Shown in pieces: positions 8,757 to 17,176 of a stretch of 64,000 nucleotides of DNA. A program made the position numbers and the translations under genes. The notes beneath the pieces were generated by a model. It had not been told where the DNA came from. It ran no database searches and was given only the letters and a program-made list of their open reading frames with translations. Each line of letters opens with the position of its first letter. Within the stretch, counting starts at the first letter, position 1. The DNA is from Erythrobacter sp047872805 (lineage in GTDB: Bacteria; Pseudomonadota; Alphaproteobacteria; Sphingomonadales; Sphingomonadaceae), in assembly GCF_047872805.1 (NCBI RefSeq), contig NZ_JBLQUK010000001.1, forward strand, positions 682,001 through 746,000, given 5' to 3'.

Positions 8757-9104
8757 ATGACCGACCGTATGCTGAATGACGCCCACAACCTGAAAAAACT
8801 GATCCGCGAAGCCGAAGCGCTTGCCGATGAATCGATGATCGCCTTTGCCCGGCTGAAGCAGGCTATGCTCGCCGCCCGCCAGAACCCCGGCGTCGAAGTC
8901 CACACTGGCCAACGCGCGCTGATGCGTCTTAACCAAGCCGAAGCTCAGGCGATGGCGATGTCCACCAACTTGCTTCGCGTGCATGACGAACTGAGCCAGA
9001 TTGCCCGCGAAACCATGGGCGGCGACGATATTCCGACAGTTATCCCCGATTCGGCGATTGCCGATGGACAGGTCTCTGCCGAAGCTGTGCCTGCACTCGC
9101 CTGA
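8757..9104 (+). CDS. Small helical protein of unknown function
   Basis: 115 residues, strongly helical and charged over residues 1-85, with possible coiled-coil stretches rich in Ala, Leu, Glu and Arg, then an acidic, flexible tail. It has no signal peptide or membrane segment. The ATG has GGAG seven bases upstream and lies 31 bases after the membrane-anchored HTH gene. It could be a cytoplasmic partner of that regulator. No family recognised. Confidence 0.72.
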   Translation: MTDRMLNDAHNLKKLIREAEALADESMIAFARLKQAMLAARQNPGVEVHTGQRALMRLNQAEAQAMAMSTNLLRVHDELSQIARETMGGDDIPTVIPDSAIADGQVSAEAVPALA

Positions 9105-9114
9105 CCTGCATCGC

Positions 9115-9684
9115 ATGTTTGAATTGCTCGCCTCTGAATACCGCGCAGTCTTGCAGGATGTGCTCGCGTTTGCCGTGTGCGGCGCTGCGCTCCTGTGGGG
9201 CCGCGGCCCAGAGCGAGCAATTGCGGTAATATGGCTGATATTGTTTGAATTTGCCGGACGGGTGTATCGGTCGCTGGTGGGGACAGGGTATCAACTCGCT
9301 AACGTCGATTGGTTTCTGGCTACTACTGATGTTCTTGCGGGTGCGGCGTTCATCGCAGTCGCGCTTTATGCAAATCGCAATTATCCCTTGTGGATTGCCG
9401 GGATGCAGGTGCTGGCCATGACGGCGCATCTGGCGCGCGGCATGGCGGACTCGGTTTCGCCGGTGACCTATGCCTTGATGGTTGCGGTTCCGGGCTGGTT
9501 TCAGCTCATCTTTCTCGGCATCGGTGTCGCGCGGCACATCGCTCGCAAACGCAAATGCGGCGCTTACCGCGATTGGCGGTTCAGCCAGACCCCCGATAAT
9601 TTCAGCTCAGCTTCAGGCCGCACCGGGCTTGCTGCGAGCGCTGTGGGCAACCTCCAGACATCGTGGAGAGATAATCTCAAATGA
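9115..9684 (+). CDS. Small integral membrane protein of unknown function
   Basis: 189 residues from the ATG chosen 10 bases after the previous stop; upstream in-frame codons overlap that gene. About four to five hydrophobic segments span residues 15-145. The last 40 residues are polar and basic (after RHIARKRKCG), probably cytoplasmic. Its stop overlaps the start of the RadC-like gene (ATGA), which points to translational coupling. No family recognised. Confidence 0.7.
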   Translation: MFELLASEYRAVLQDVLAFAVCGAALLWGRGPERAIAVIWLILFEFAGRVYRSLVGTGYQLANVDWFLATTDVLAGAAFIAVALYANRNYPLWIAGMQVLAMTAHLARGMADSVSPVTYALMVAVPGWFQLIFLGIGVARHIARKRKCGAYRDWRFSQTPDNFSSASGRTGLAASAVGNLQTSWRDNLK

Positions 9685-10103
9685 TCGAAGCCGCGACCGC
9701 CAGACGGGCGATGCCCGCAATGGCCCCCGTGGGCCGTCAGCGCGCGATGGTCGATTTCCTGCGCGCCATGGTGCTTGATCCGCATAGCAATGCGGAGCGA
9801 TTTCACGCAGTGTTTCTTGATCGGCACAATTCCTATCTCGGCGATGCGCCGATGGGCAATGGGGGCATAGACCGCCTGTCGCTGCGGATGCGCGAAGTGC
9901 TGGGCAGAGCATTGTCGCATGACGCACAGGGTATATTGATCGCCCACAACCACCCTTCCGGCCATTGCCGCCCCAGCCAGATCGATATTGATGCAACCAG
10001 CCGGCTAAAGGCCGTGGCCAAGGCGCTGGATATCGAATTGCTCGACCATCTGATTTTCACGCATGACGCCGTCTATTCGATGCGGGCCGGAGGCAAGTTA
10101 TGA
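9681..10103 (+). CDS. RadC-like JAMM/MPN+ domain protein
   Basis: 140 residues containing just a JAMM metal-binding domain of the RadC type. His89, His91 and Asp102 in HNHPSGHCRPSQID match H-x-H-x10-D, and LLDHLIFTHD is the usual RadC continuation. The helix-hairpin-helix N-terminal part of full RadC (about 220 residues) is absent. JAMM domains are metalloisopeptidases or peptidases in other systems; RadC itself has no firm activity. The gene overlaps both neighbours by four bases, so the membrane protein, this protein and the winged-helix protein are probably made together. Confidence 0.82.
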   Translation: MIEAATARRAMPAMAPVGRQRAMVDFLRAMVLDPHSNAERFHAVFLDRHNSYLGDAPMGNGGIDRLSLRMREVLGRALSHDAQGILIAHNHPSGHCRPSQIDIDATSRLKAVAKALDIELLDHLIFTHDAVYSMRAGGKL

Positions 10104-10492
10104 ACTCCATTGCGGCTACCCCGATGTATCCCGATGACGATACGTTGATCCCGCGCTTTCGAGAGGCAGGCGATGTGACGCTCGATCTGTTTCACCGCGA
10201 CGGTCGAGTGGACGATCGCTGGTTGGGTTTTCATCCGCGCGAATTCGAATTGCTCTGGCGGCTGGCGCAGCAGCCCGGTCAGCGGATGAGCCGCCGGGAA
10301 TTGCTCGCTGATGTCTGGCGCATTGATTATGAGCCAGAGACCAACAGCGTCGCGGTGCATGTCGCGCGGGTGCGCAGCAAACTTGGACCGTTCGGCCTGT
10401 CCTCGATCCTCGCAACGCATCCTGAAGGCGGCTATTACCTCGATGCGCCCGCCAACCCTGGCAGTTTCAGGATCAAAAGCGGCACGGAGTAG
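10100..10492 (+). CDS. Stand-alone winged-helix (OmpR/PhoB-type) DNA-binding protein
   Basis: 130 residues consisting almost entirely of an OmpR/PhoB-type effector domain: FHPREFELLWRLAQQPGQ, then MSRRELLADVW, then VAVHVARVRSKLG and a hairpin ending GGYYL. No receiver domain is present, so it is not a standard response regulator. It overlaps the RadC-like gene by four bases and ends the cluster; a 7-bp inverted repeat without a T-tract (10518-10536) lies 25 bases beyond its stop. Confidence 0.82.
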   Translation: MNSIAATPMYPDDDTLIPRFREAGDVTLDLFHRDGRVDDRWLGFHPREFELLWRLAQQPGQRMSRRELLADVWRIDYEPETNSVAVHVARVRSKLGPFGLSSILATHPEGGYYLDAPANPGSFRIKSGTE

Positions 10493-10599
10493 CCGCTCTC
10501 ATACTTGCGCCTCGTCTCAGCCGCAGATGGCGGCTGGACTCGCGCTGCTGCTTGCGCCAGTTTCCGTTCCATCTTGCGTTTCAGCCTGAAAGTATCTGC

Positions 10600-11421
10600 A
10601 TGTCCGACACCCAATTGATGCCTGCCAACGATCGCGTTTCCATCCTGCTGGGAGAGGACGGCGTCGCGCAAGTGCGTTTCACTCGCGGCGACAAAATGAA
10701 CGCGCTCGACCCGGAAATGTTCGAACGCATCATCGAAGCGGGCTCGATCCTCCACCGCACAAAAGGTCTGCGTGTAGTGGTCCTCTCGGGGGAAGGCCGC
10801 GCGTTTTGCGCCGGACTCGACACCGCCAGCTTTGCCCGCACGCCGGGCGCCGACGACCCGGAATTGACTGAGCGGACCTATGGCAATTCCAACAAGTTTC
10901 AGCAGGTAGCCACGCAATGGCGCAAATTGCCGGTGCCTGTTATCGCCGCGCTGCACGGCGTGTGTTTCGGCGGCGGGCTGCAGATTGCCAGCGGAGCCGA
11001 TATTCGCATTGCTCATCCGGACACGCGCATGGCAATTATGGAGATGAAATGGGGGCTGGTGCCCGATATGGGCGGCTATGCGTTATGGCGCGGGCTGGTG
11101 CGCGACGATTTGCTGCGCGAACTGGTCTACACCAACCGTGAATTTTCGGGCGAGGAGGCGCAGGGGCTGGGTCTTGCGACCTATGTCGATGCCGACCCGT
11201 TGGCGCGCGCCACCGCCATCGCCCGCGATATTGCCAATCGCAATCCGCACGCCATCCGCGCGGCAAAGCGGCTGTCCGCCGCGATGCACGAACGCGGCAC
11301 TGATGCCATTCTGATGGAGGAAAGCATCGAACAGCACTCCGTCATGCGCACCCCCAACCAAATGGAAGCGGTGATGGCGGGAATGCAGAAACGCGCTCCC
11401 AAATTCGAAGATGTCGCTTAG
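10600..11421 (+). CDS. Crotonase / enoyl-CoA hydratase superfamily protein
   Basis: 273 residues from the ATG that begins MSDTQLMPAND; an upstream in-frame extension looks non-coding. The crotonase fold is clear (oxyanion segment GRAFCAGLD, then HGVCFGGGLQIASGADIRIA). In true hydratases the GGG motif is followed by Cys-Glu, whereas here it is Leu-Gln, so one of the two catalytic glutamates is replaced. The second position (IMEMKWGLVPDMGG) keeps Glu and adds an Asp. It is therefore probably a crotonase with another reaction (isomerase, hydrolase or other). It converges with the thioesterase gene, leaving three bases between them. Confidence 0.85.
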   Translation: MSDTQLMPANDRVSILLGEDGVAQVRFTRGDKMNALDPEMFERIIEAGSILHRTKGLRVVVLSGEGRAFCAGLDTASFARTPGADDPELTERTYGNSNKFQQVATQWRKLPVPVIAALHGVCFGGGLQIASGADIRIAHPDTRMAIMEMKWGLVPDMGGYALWRGLVRDDLLRELVYTNREFSGEEAQGLGLATYVDADPLARATAIARDIANRNPHAIRAAKRLSAAMHERGTDAILMEESIEQHSVMRTPNQMEAVMAGMQKRAPKFEDVA

Positions 11422-11424
11422 AAC

Positions 11425-12204
11425 CTAACCAAACACAGCGACGCATTGCAGGCCGTCAAGCACCTGACGTCCGTCCACGTCCCACATTCTCAGTCGTTCG
11501 GATGAATAGCCCGCCCCGGCATGTTGGCTGGCGTTTTCCGCAAGATACCATCCGCTGTCAGAGCGTGTTTCAGGTTCAAGCACGTTGAAGGACCAGTTGA
11601 TCGAGCTGATCGGACCCACCCGTTGCATGATCCGCATTGCGCCGGGCGGCATGACATCGCCCATCAGCACCAGTTTGCTCACCGGATCCAGATTGTGATC
11701 TTCGGTCAATCGCGCCCAGCGCCGGATAGTCGCGCCGTGATCTTTGTCCTTGTCCTGTGCATGGCGGATTTCAAAGTTGCGTTCGATAAAACTGGGCCCT
11801 TGACCAGCCATTGCGGGCGCGTTGTCGCCTGGCGCACCGGGCCAGTCCTCGACAGTATCGGCAGGACGGATCGCATTCGCCTCTCGCTCCGCCGCAAACA
11901 GCCAGAACGCCGTCAGCGCAAGCGAGCCGCCGCTGTGAATTTCGCTGCGCACCTGCGTCACATTGCGGCCCTGACGCACAATCTCGGCCGACAATTCGAT
12001 CTCTTCGCCGAGCGGCGCGACAAAGCCCACCTGTGCGGCGCGCAGCGGGGGCAGGTCGGGGAACGCTCGCTGCGCCATGGTGAATGCGACGAGAGCCGAT
12101 GCGCCGCCATAGAGGGTGCGCCCTTGCATCCAGTCGGCGGCTTGGTCCAGTCGGGCAGGTCCGGGCATTCCGGTGATTGGTTCGAGCAAGCTGGCAATAG
12201 TCAT
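11425..12204 (-). CDS. Acyl-CoA thioesterase family protein (TesB-like double hotdog)
   Basis: 259 residues with the double-hotdog pattern of TesB-like thioesterases that hydrolyse acyl-CoA. The first half has an LYGGASALVAFTMAQRAFP helix and the strand pattern VTQVRSEIHSGGSLALTAF. The second half has an INWSFNVLEP strand and GWYLAENASQHAGAGYSSERLRM-type residues. Substrate chain length cannot be read. It is convergent with the crotonase gene. Confidence 0.78.
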   Translation of the reverse strand: MTIASLLEPITGMPGPARLDQAADWMQGRTLYGGASALVAFTMAQRAFPDLPPLRAAQVGFVAPLGEEIELSAEIVRQGRNVTQVRSEIHSGGSLALTAFWLFAAEREANAIRPADTVEDWPGAPGDNAPAMAGQGPSFIERNFEIRHAQDKDKDHGATIRRWARLTEDHNLDPVSKLVLMGDVMPPGAMRIMQRVGPISSINWSFNVLEPETRSDSGWYLAENASQHAGAGYSSERLRMWDVDGRQVLDGLQCVAVFG

Positions 12205-12376
12205 CCAACCCGTTTGCCCGGTGCCGCGGACGAGGTCCAGATTGACGTCGCGTAAGGTAGCGGATTGGATAGGGTCACGGGCAGCCGATGCCGATGCCGA
12301 GCCGATGCGAAAGCTTCATTGCCTTTATCGCGGCGAATCGCTAGTGCGCGCGCTCCGCTCTGTAAAGGGGCGGCTC

Positions 12377-12450
12377 GGCCCGATGGCGGAGTGGTTACGC
12401 AGAGGACTGCAAATCCTTGCACGCCGGTTCGATTCCGGCTCGGGCCTCCA
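12377..12450 (+). tRNA. tRNA-Cys (GCA)
   Basis: 74-base cloverleaf with acceptor GGCCCGA pairing TCGGGCC, anticodon GCA at 12409-12411, a GGTTCGATTCC T-arm and encoded CCA. It sits 27 bases before tRNA-Thr on the same strand. Confidence 0.95.
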
Positions 12451-12477
12451 CTCTTTGCGCAAACATTGCGCTGCAAT

Positions 12478-12553
12478 GCCGCTTTAGCTCAGTTGGTAGA
12501 GCACATCATTCGTAATGATGGGGTCACGTGTTCGAGTCACGTAAGCGGCACCA
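12478..12553 (+). tRNA. tRNA-Thr (CGT)
   Basis: 76-base cloverleaf with acceptor GCCGCTT pairing AAGCGGC, D-arm AGCTCAGTTGGTAGAGC, anticodon CGT at 12511-12513, T-arm with GTTCGAGTC and encoded CCA. Confidence 0.95.
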
Positions 12554-12631
12554 GGCCTTGCCTCGCAATATTCTGATCCCCTGCCGGAGCCAAAGTTTGC
12601 GCTGCGCTTGCGCGCTGCTACTGTCGCTGGC

Positions 12632-13600
12632 GTGAGCGGGGACAGCAGCAGCGCAGTAGCCAAACGAATTTGTGTCGCCGGCGCCAGCGGCACGATTGGC
12701 AGCGCGGTGGTGCATCGGCTGGTGGCGGACGGGCACATTGTCACTGCTTTGCTTCGGCCCGAAAGCGAGCTTTCGCCGCATTTGTCAGGGGCAGAGATCC
12801 GCACGGCCCGTCTTTCCGATGCCGCAGCGCTCGCGGCGATCCTGCACGATCTGCGACCGCAGACCGTGATATCGTGCATCGCTTCGCGCAGTGGTTCGCC
12901 CAAGGATGCGCTGGCGGTTGATTATTCGGCCAACCTCAATCTGCTGAACGCGGCGGTGGGGGCCGAGGCAGATCATTTCATTCTGTTATCAGCGATCTGT
13001 GTGCAGCGCCCGTTGCTGGCGTTTCAGCATGCCAAGCTGGCCTTTGAAAGCGAGCTGAAATCCGCGCCCATCGAACACACGATTGTCCGCCCCACGGCGT
13101 TCTTCAAATCGCTTTCAGGTCAAGTCGCGCGGGTCGCGCGGGGAAAGCCGTTTTTGGTGTTCGGCAATGGCGAACTGACTCGCTGCAAACCGATCAGTGA
13201 TGCCGATCTGGCGCGGTTTATCGCGGACTGTGTGCGGCGCAGAGAGCGGCGCGGCCAGACGCTCCCGATTGGCGGACCGGGCCCAGCGATCACGATGAAA
13301 CAGCAGGGTGAATTGCTGTTTGAAGCAGCGGGCAGGACGCCGCAGTTTCGCTCTGTCCCGGTGGGAATGTTCACTGGTGCTGCGGCGGTGCTGTCCCTCG
13401 GTGCGCGCGTTTCAGACTGGTTTGCCGAGAAAGCCGAATTCGCGCGGATCGCACGCTATTATGCGACCGAGAGCATGCTTGTGCTCGACCCGGTAACCGG
13501 TGAGTACAGCGCCGAGGCGACGCCGGAATTTGGCGACGACAGGTTGATCGACCACTACCGCGCGATGCTGTCGAAGGCCGCGACGGGCAATAACCAATGA
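12632..13600 (+). CDS. BciA-type 8-vinyl reductase-like NAD(P)-binding protein
   Basis: 322 residues from GTG 12632 (TTG 12608 is the alternative; neither has a strong ribosome site). It is an atypical short-chain dehydrogenase/NmrA-type Rossmann protein with nucleotide motif VAGASGTIG near residue 16. The middle (SCIASRSGSPKDA, HFILLSAICVQRPLLAFQ, RPTAFFKSLSGQ and CKPISDADLARF) and the end (ARYYATESMLVLDP) match what I know of BciA. BciA is the NADPH-dependent enzyme reducing the C8-vinyl group of divinyl (proto)chlorophyllide in bacteriochlorophyll synthesis. No other pigment gene is in the window. Its stop overlaps the SSS symporter start. Confidence 0.72.
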   Translation: MSGDSSSAVAKRICVAGASGTIGSAVVHRLVADGHIVTALLRPESELSPHLSGAEIRTARLSDAAALAAILHDLRPQTVISCIASRSGSPKDALAVDYSANLNLLNAAVGAEADHFILLSAICVQRPLLAFQHAKLAFESELKSAPIEHTIVRPTAFFKSLSGQVARVARGKPFLVFGNGELTRCKPISDADLARFIADCVRRRERRGQTLPIGGPGPAITMKQQGELLFEAAGRTPQFRSVPVGMFTGAAAVLSLGARVSDWFAEKAEFARIARYYATESMLVLDPVTGEYSAEATPEFGDDRLIDHYRAMLSKAATGNNQ

Positions 13601-15306
13601 GCAATCCTCAACTGATCTTCACGCTCGCAAGCTGCGTGTTCTTCATGGCGCTGGTCGGCTGGATCAGCTGGCTGAAATCGCGCGGTGTGGCCGGCACCAG
13701 CGATGGCTATTTCCTGGCAGGGCGCGGGCTAGGAGCGACCTTTATTGCAGGATCGTTGTTGCTGACCAATCTTTCGGCGGAGCAGCTGATCGGCCTTAAC
13801 GGTTCGGCCTATGGTTACAATATGTCGAGCATGGGCTGGGAAGTCACCGCGGCTATTGCCACGATTGCGATGGCGCTGATATTTCTGCCCAAATATCTCG
13901 CCGGTGCCTTTACCACATTGCCGCAATTTCTGGGTGACCGGTTTGATCCGCAAGTGCGGCGGATGTCGGTGGTGCTGTTCATGCTCGGATACGGATGTGT
14001 GACGATCCCCAGCGTGCTTTATTCGGGATCGGTTGCGGTGCTGTTGCTGTTCGACGTGCCGGGTTTGACGGGGCTTGAGTATTTTCCGGCGCTGTCCGCG
14101 ACCGTTGTGACCGTCGGCGTGATCGGGGCCATATATGCGATATTTGGCGGGCTGCGCGCAGTCGCGGTGTCGGACACGCTCAACGGGGTGGGCCTTCTGA
14201 TTATCGGCGTTGCGGTTCCGGTGTTTGGTTTGATCGCTTTGGGCGATGGTGATTTTGGTGCGGGCCTGACACGGCTCGGTACGGAGCACCCGGAAAAGCT
14301 GAGCGCAATTGGCGATGCAAATGCGCCCACGCCGTTCGGCACGTTGTTCACCGGAATGGTGTTCGCAAATTTGTTTTACTGGTGCACAAATCAATATGTG
14401 ATCCAGCGGACGCTGGGCGCACAAAGTCTTGCCGAGGGGCAAAAGGGCGTGCTGTTTTCGGGATTTTTCAAGATCATGGTGCCGTTCATGATGATGCTCC
14501 CCGGAGTGATCGCGTTCCATCTCTACGGTCCGGGATTGGGCAGCATTGATGAAGCTTACCCGCGGCTGATCCGCGACGTTCTGCCGGTCTATATGTCCGG
14601 CTTTTTCCTCGCAGTGCTTTTGGGGGCGGTGTTTTCTTCGTTTAATTCGCTGCTCAACAGCGCGGCAACCTTATTCGCGCTCGATGTTTATGGACCTGCG
14701 CGCGGGAACAAGGCGGGCGATGCAGAACTGGTGCGGGTGGCCAAGATTGCCAGCGTGGTGATTGCGCTGCTTTCATTCGCCGCTGCGCCGCTGCTCTATT
14801 TTGCTGAAGACGGGTTGTGGCAGATCATCCGCATCTTCACCGGATTCTACAACATTCCGACCGTCGTGATCGTGATCGTCGGGCTGTTCACCGCGCGTGT
14901 TCCAGCACTTGGCGCAAAAATCGTGATCGTCTTTCATGTCACCGCCTACGGCTTGCTCCGGTTTGTCTTTGCAGAAGAGGCGACGCTGCATTTCCTCCAC
15001 CAATATGCGATTCTGTTCGTGATTGAGGTTGCCATCATGCTGGTCTGCGGCTGGCTGCGCCCGCGCGAAACCCCTTGGCAATTCACCCGCAACCAGCAGG
15101 TCGATCTGACCCCGTGGCCCTATGCGCGACCGCTCGCGGTGACTTTGGCAAGCAGCGTGGTCGCAATCTATCTGGTGTTCTCGCCAATTGGTGTCGCTTC
15201 GCCAGACGGGCCGGGCGCGATGTTTGCGGTCCTGATCGGGGCGCTGGTAGCGGGCAATGCGGTGCAATGGGCCGCTGCACTAAGCAGACGGCGCAAAGTG
15301 GCTTAA
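13597..15306 (+). CDS. Sodium:solute symporter (SSS family), sugar-type
   Basis: 569 residues with about 14 hydrophobic segments. The N-terminal signature DGYFLAGRGLG followed by NLSAEQLIGLNGSAYGYN is typical of sodium-driven sugar-type transporters (SGLT-like branch of SSS). The GLRAVAVSDTLNG and NYSS-like loops are in the usual places. The ATG overlaps the upstream reductase stop (ATGA). It converges with the GH42/oxidoreductase operon, which makes it a candidate importer for that pathway; that link is inferred from proximity only. Confidence 0.9.
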   Translation: MSNPQLIFTLASCVFFMALVGWISWLKSRGVAGTSDGYFLAGRGLGATFIAGSLLLTNLSAEQLIGLNGSAYGYNMSSMGWEVTAAIATIAMALIFLPKYLAGAFTTLPQFLGDRFDPQVRRMSVVLFMLGYGCVTIPSVLYSGSVAVLLLFDVPGLTGLEYFPALSATVVTVGVIGAIYAIFGGLRAVAVSDTLNGVGLLIIGVAVPVFGLIALGDGDFGAGLTRLGTEHPEKLSAIGDANAPTPFGTLFTGMVFANLFYWCTNQYVIQRTLGAQSLAEGQKGVLFSGFFKIMVPFMMMLPGVIAFHLYGPGLGSIDEAYPRLIRDVLPVYMSGFFLAVLLGAVFSSFNSLLNSAATLFALDVYGPARGNKAGDAELVRVAKIASVVIALLSFAAAPLLYFAEDGLWQIIRIFTGFYNIPTVVIVIVGLFTARVPALGAKIVIVFHVTAYGLLRFVFAEEATLHFLHQYAILFVIEVAIMLVCGWLRPRETPWQFTRNQQVDLTPWPYARPLAVTLASSVVAIYLVFSPIGVASPDGPGAMFAVLIGALVAGNAVQWAAALSRRRKVA

Positions 15307-16226
15307 GCGATCAGGCTGGCGAGCACGCGGCGTTTGCCTTTGAACGGGCGGCGGCCATGCATGACAAGGAAGTTGTCCACCAGCGCCACATCGCCCGCCT
15401 GCCATTGCAGATCATAGGTCAGATCATCGGCAATCGCGATGGCAGGTGCCATGTCCCCAGCCGTGATCGGTATGCCTGATCCAAAGGTGATCGCGCGGTT
15501 CGGATCGTTGCGGCTGTCGGCCCAACCCCTGAATGCAGCGATCAGCTGGTTGAAGAAGGTGCGCCTTTCATCTGGCAGCATCCTGACTGCATCGAGCACC
15601 GGCGTCGTTGCACGCAGGCTCCCGTCGTCGCGCCACTGCCAGTCATAGCCCAGTTCGCGAAGCCGTGCCTCTGCCCCTGCCTTGTCGGTGGCGCTCAAGG
15701 TGCTGCGCCAGCTGCGGCCCTGACCTGATCCGGCATCGTCATCGCCCGGCATGACATTGGTGTAGCGCACGCCTTCGGCTTCCAAACGGGTAACGAAATC
15801 GGGTGCTGCCAATGCAAGCCGATCAAGCACCCAGTCCGAACGGCACAGCGGTGTCGCGCCGCCTTTTTCAGGTGCGATCTCGCAATAGAAAAACAGTTTT
15901 GACGGATAGAGCGGGGTCTGCGCCATTTCATGGTGCAGGAAAATCTCGGTCGTGGGCGGGGCTTCGTTGGCAGTGAAGACGCGGGGGGTGACATTGGTGC
16001 GCACCGCGTTCGAAAGCGAGTCTTCGTAGGTGAAACCCGGCTCTCCATAGCCTTCGATCGCTGCATCGAAAGCGTGCGGATCAGGGACATCAAATCCCCG
16101 GAACAATAAGGCGCCCGCGTCAGCCAATGCGGCGTCCACTGTTCCTTTGTTGGTGACAAGGAACGCGGCTAGGTCGCCGCTGCCGGGAATGGTGCGCGGA
16201 AACTCGCGGGTTCTCATATCAGTCAT
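15303..16226 (-). CDS. TauD/TfdA-family Fe(II)/2-oxoglutarate dioxygenase
   Basis: 307 residues from the ATG at 16226, which overlaps the end of the upstream aldo/keto reductase gene. TauD-like enzymes hydroxylate or desaturate small molecules using Fe(II), O2 and 2-oxoglutarate. The metal-binding HxE appears in FLHHEMAQTPLYP, and the distal His with the 2-oxoglutarate-binding Arg in VDNFLVMHGRRPFKGKRRVLAS. The substrate is unknown; taurine use is not indicated because no sulfonate transporter is nearby. It is the last gene of a four-gene minus-strand operon starting with GH42. Confidence 0.85.
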   Translation of the reverse strand: MTDMRTREFPRTIPGSGDLAAFLVTNKGTVDAALADAGALLFRGFDVPDPHAFDAAIEGYGEPGFTYEDSLSNAVRTNVTPRVFTANEAPPTTEIFLHHEMAQTPLYPSKLFFYCEIAPEKGGATPLCRSDWVLDRLALAAPDFVTRLEAEGVRYTNVMPGDDDAGSGQGRSWRSTLSATDKAGAEARLRELGYDWQWRDDGSLRATTPVLDAVRMLPDERRTFFNQLIAAFRGWADSRNDPNRAITFGSGIPITAGDMAPAIAIADDLTYDLQWQAGDVALVDNFLVMHGRRPFKGKRRVLASLIA

Positions 16227-17175
16227 AGATCGGGTGGAAGGCTCCAAAGGCCGCTTCGGCAAAGACGCCGGGATCGTTAAAGCGGCGGTTCTGATTGAGC
16301 GCAGAAATGGCAGCCATTTCGGCCGCGCTCAATTCGAAGCCATCAAAATCGAGGTTCTCGCGCATGCGTTCAGGCTTGGAGGTCTTGGGGATCACAGCCG
16401 TCCCGCGCTGCACGCCCCAGCGCAGCAGGACCTGCGCTGGCGTTCTGCCGTGCGACTGCGCGGCGACCAAGACCGGAGCCGCACCGAGCAAGCTCTCGCC
16501 CGCGTCGGCCATGCCGAGTTCGAAATAGCTTTGCGCCCCCAAAGGCGAAAACGCCGTCACGTCGATCCCGTAAACGCGCGCGCAGCGGATCAGCTTTTCC
16601 TGCGTGAGATAGGGATGCGCCTCGATCTGGAGCATTGCCGGTTTGATCCGCGCATAGCTCATCAGATCATGGATCAGCGCGGAATTGTAATTGCAAACAC
16701 CGATGCGCTTGACGAGACCTTGCTCCACCAGCGCCTCCATCGCCGCCCACGTCTGATGGAGCGGAACGGGGGCTGGCTTCATCACCGGCTCAGCGGCATC
16801 GGGATCGTGCAACCATTCGGGCGGATAGCGGGCCTCGATCGGTACATATTCGAGCGCGATAGGAAAGTGGATCAGGTAGAGATCGAGATAGTCGAGCCTG
16901 AGATCACCCAAGGTTTTGCGGCACGCCTCCTCGACATGTTCGGGTGCGTGGAAAGTGTTCCACAGTTTGGAAGTGATCCACAGTTCCTCCCGTTTGACCA
17001 ATCCCTCAGCGATAACGTTTGCCAGACCTCGGCCGGTTTCTGCCTCATTGGCATAGTCGGCAGCGCTGTCGAAATGGCGGTATCCGGCGCGCACAGCATC
17101 AACCACGCTGGCGGCGGTGTCCTCTTGCGGGATTTTCCAAAGGCCAAAGCCGATGCGCGGCATTTCGGTGAGCAT
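16219..17175 (-). CDS. Aldo/keto reductase, xylose-reductase-like
   Basis: 318 residues, NAD(P)H-dependent TIM-barrel reductase. The catalytic tetrad is visible: Asp and Tyr in HFDSAADYANE, Lys in WITSKLWNTFH and His in YLIHFPIALEYVPIE. The LIHFPIALEYVPIEARYPPEW stretch closely recalls yeast-type D-xylose reductases, which reduce aldoses to alditols. I chose the ATG at 17175 since it lies one base after the upstream gene's stop and begins the conserved barrel. It probably acts on a sugar released by the GH42 enzyme. Confidence 0.87.
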   Translation of the reverse strand: MLTEMPRIGFGLWKIPQEDTAASVVDAVRAGYRHFDSAADYANEAETGRGLANVIAEGLVKREELWITSKLWNTFHAPEHVEEACRKTLGDLRLDYLDLYLIHFPIALEYVPIEARYPPEWLHDPDAAEPVMKPAPVPLHQTWAAMEALVEQGLVKRIGVCNYNSALIHDLMSYARIKPAMLQIEAHPYLTQEKLIRCARVYGIDVTAFSPLGAQSYFELGMADAGESLLGAAPVLVAAQSHGRTPAQVLLRWGVQRGTAVIPKTSKPERMRENLDFDGFELSAAEMAAISALNQNRRFNDPGVFAEAAFGAFHPIYD

Positions 17176-17176
17176 G

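Noticed and set aside
12282..12308. GCCGATGCCGATGCCGA short tandem run upstream of tRNA-Cys
   Set aside because: Three imperfect hexamer copies in GC-rich DNA; too short to call a functional repeat.
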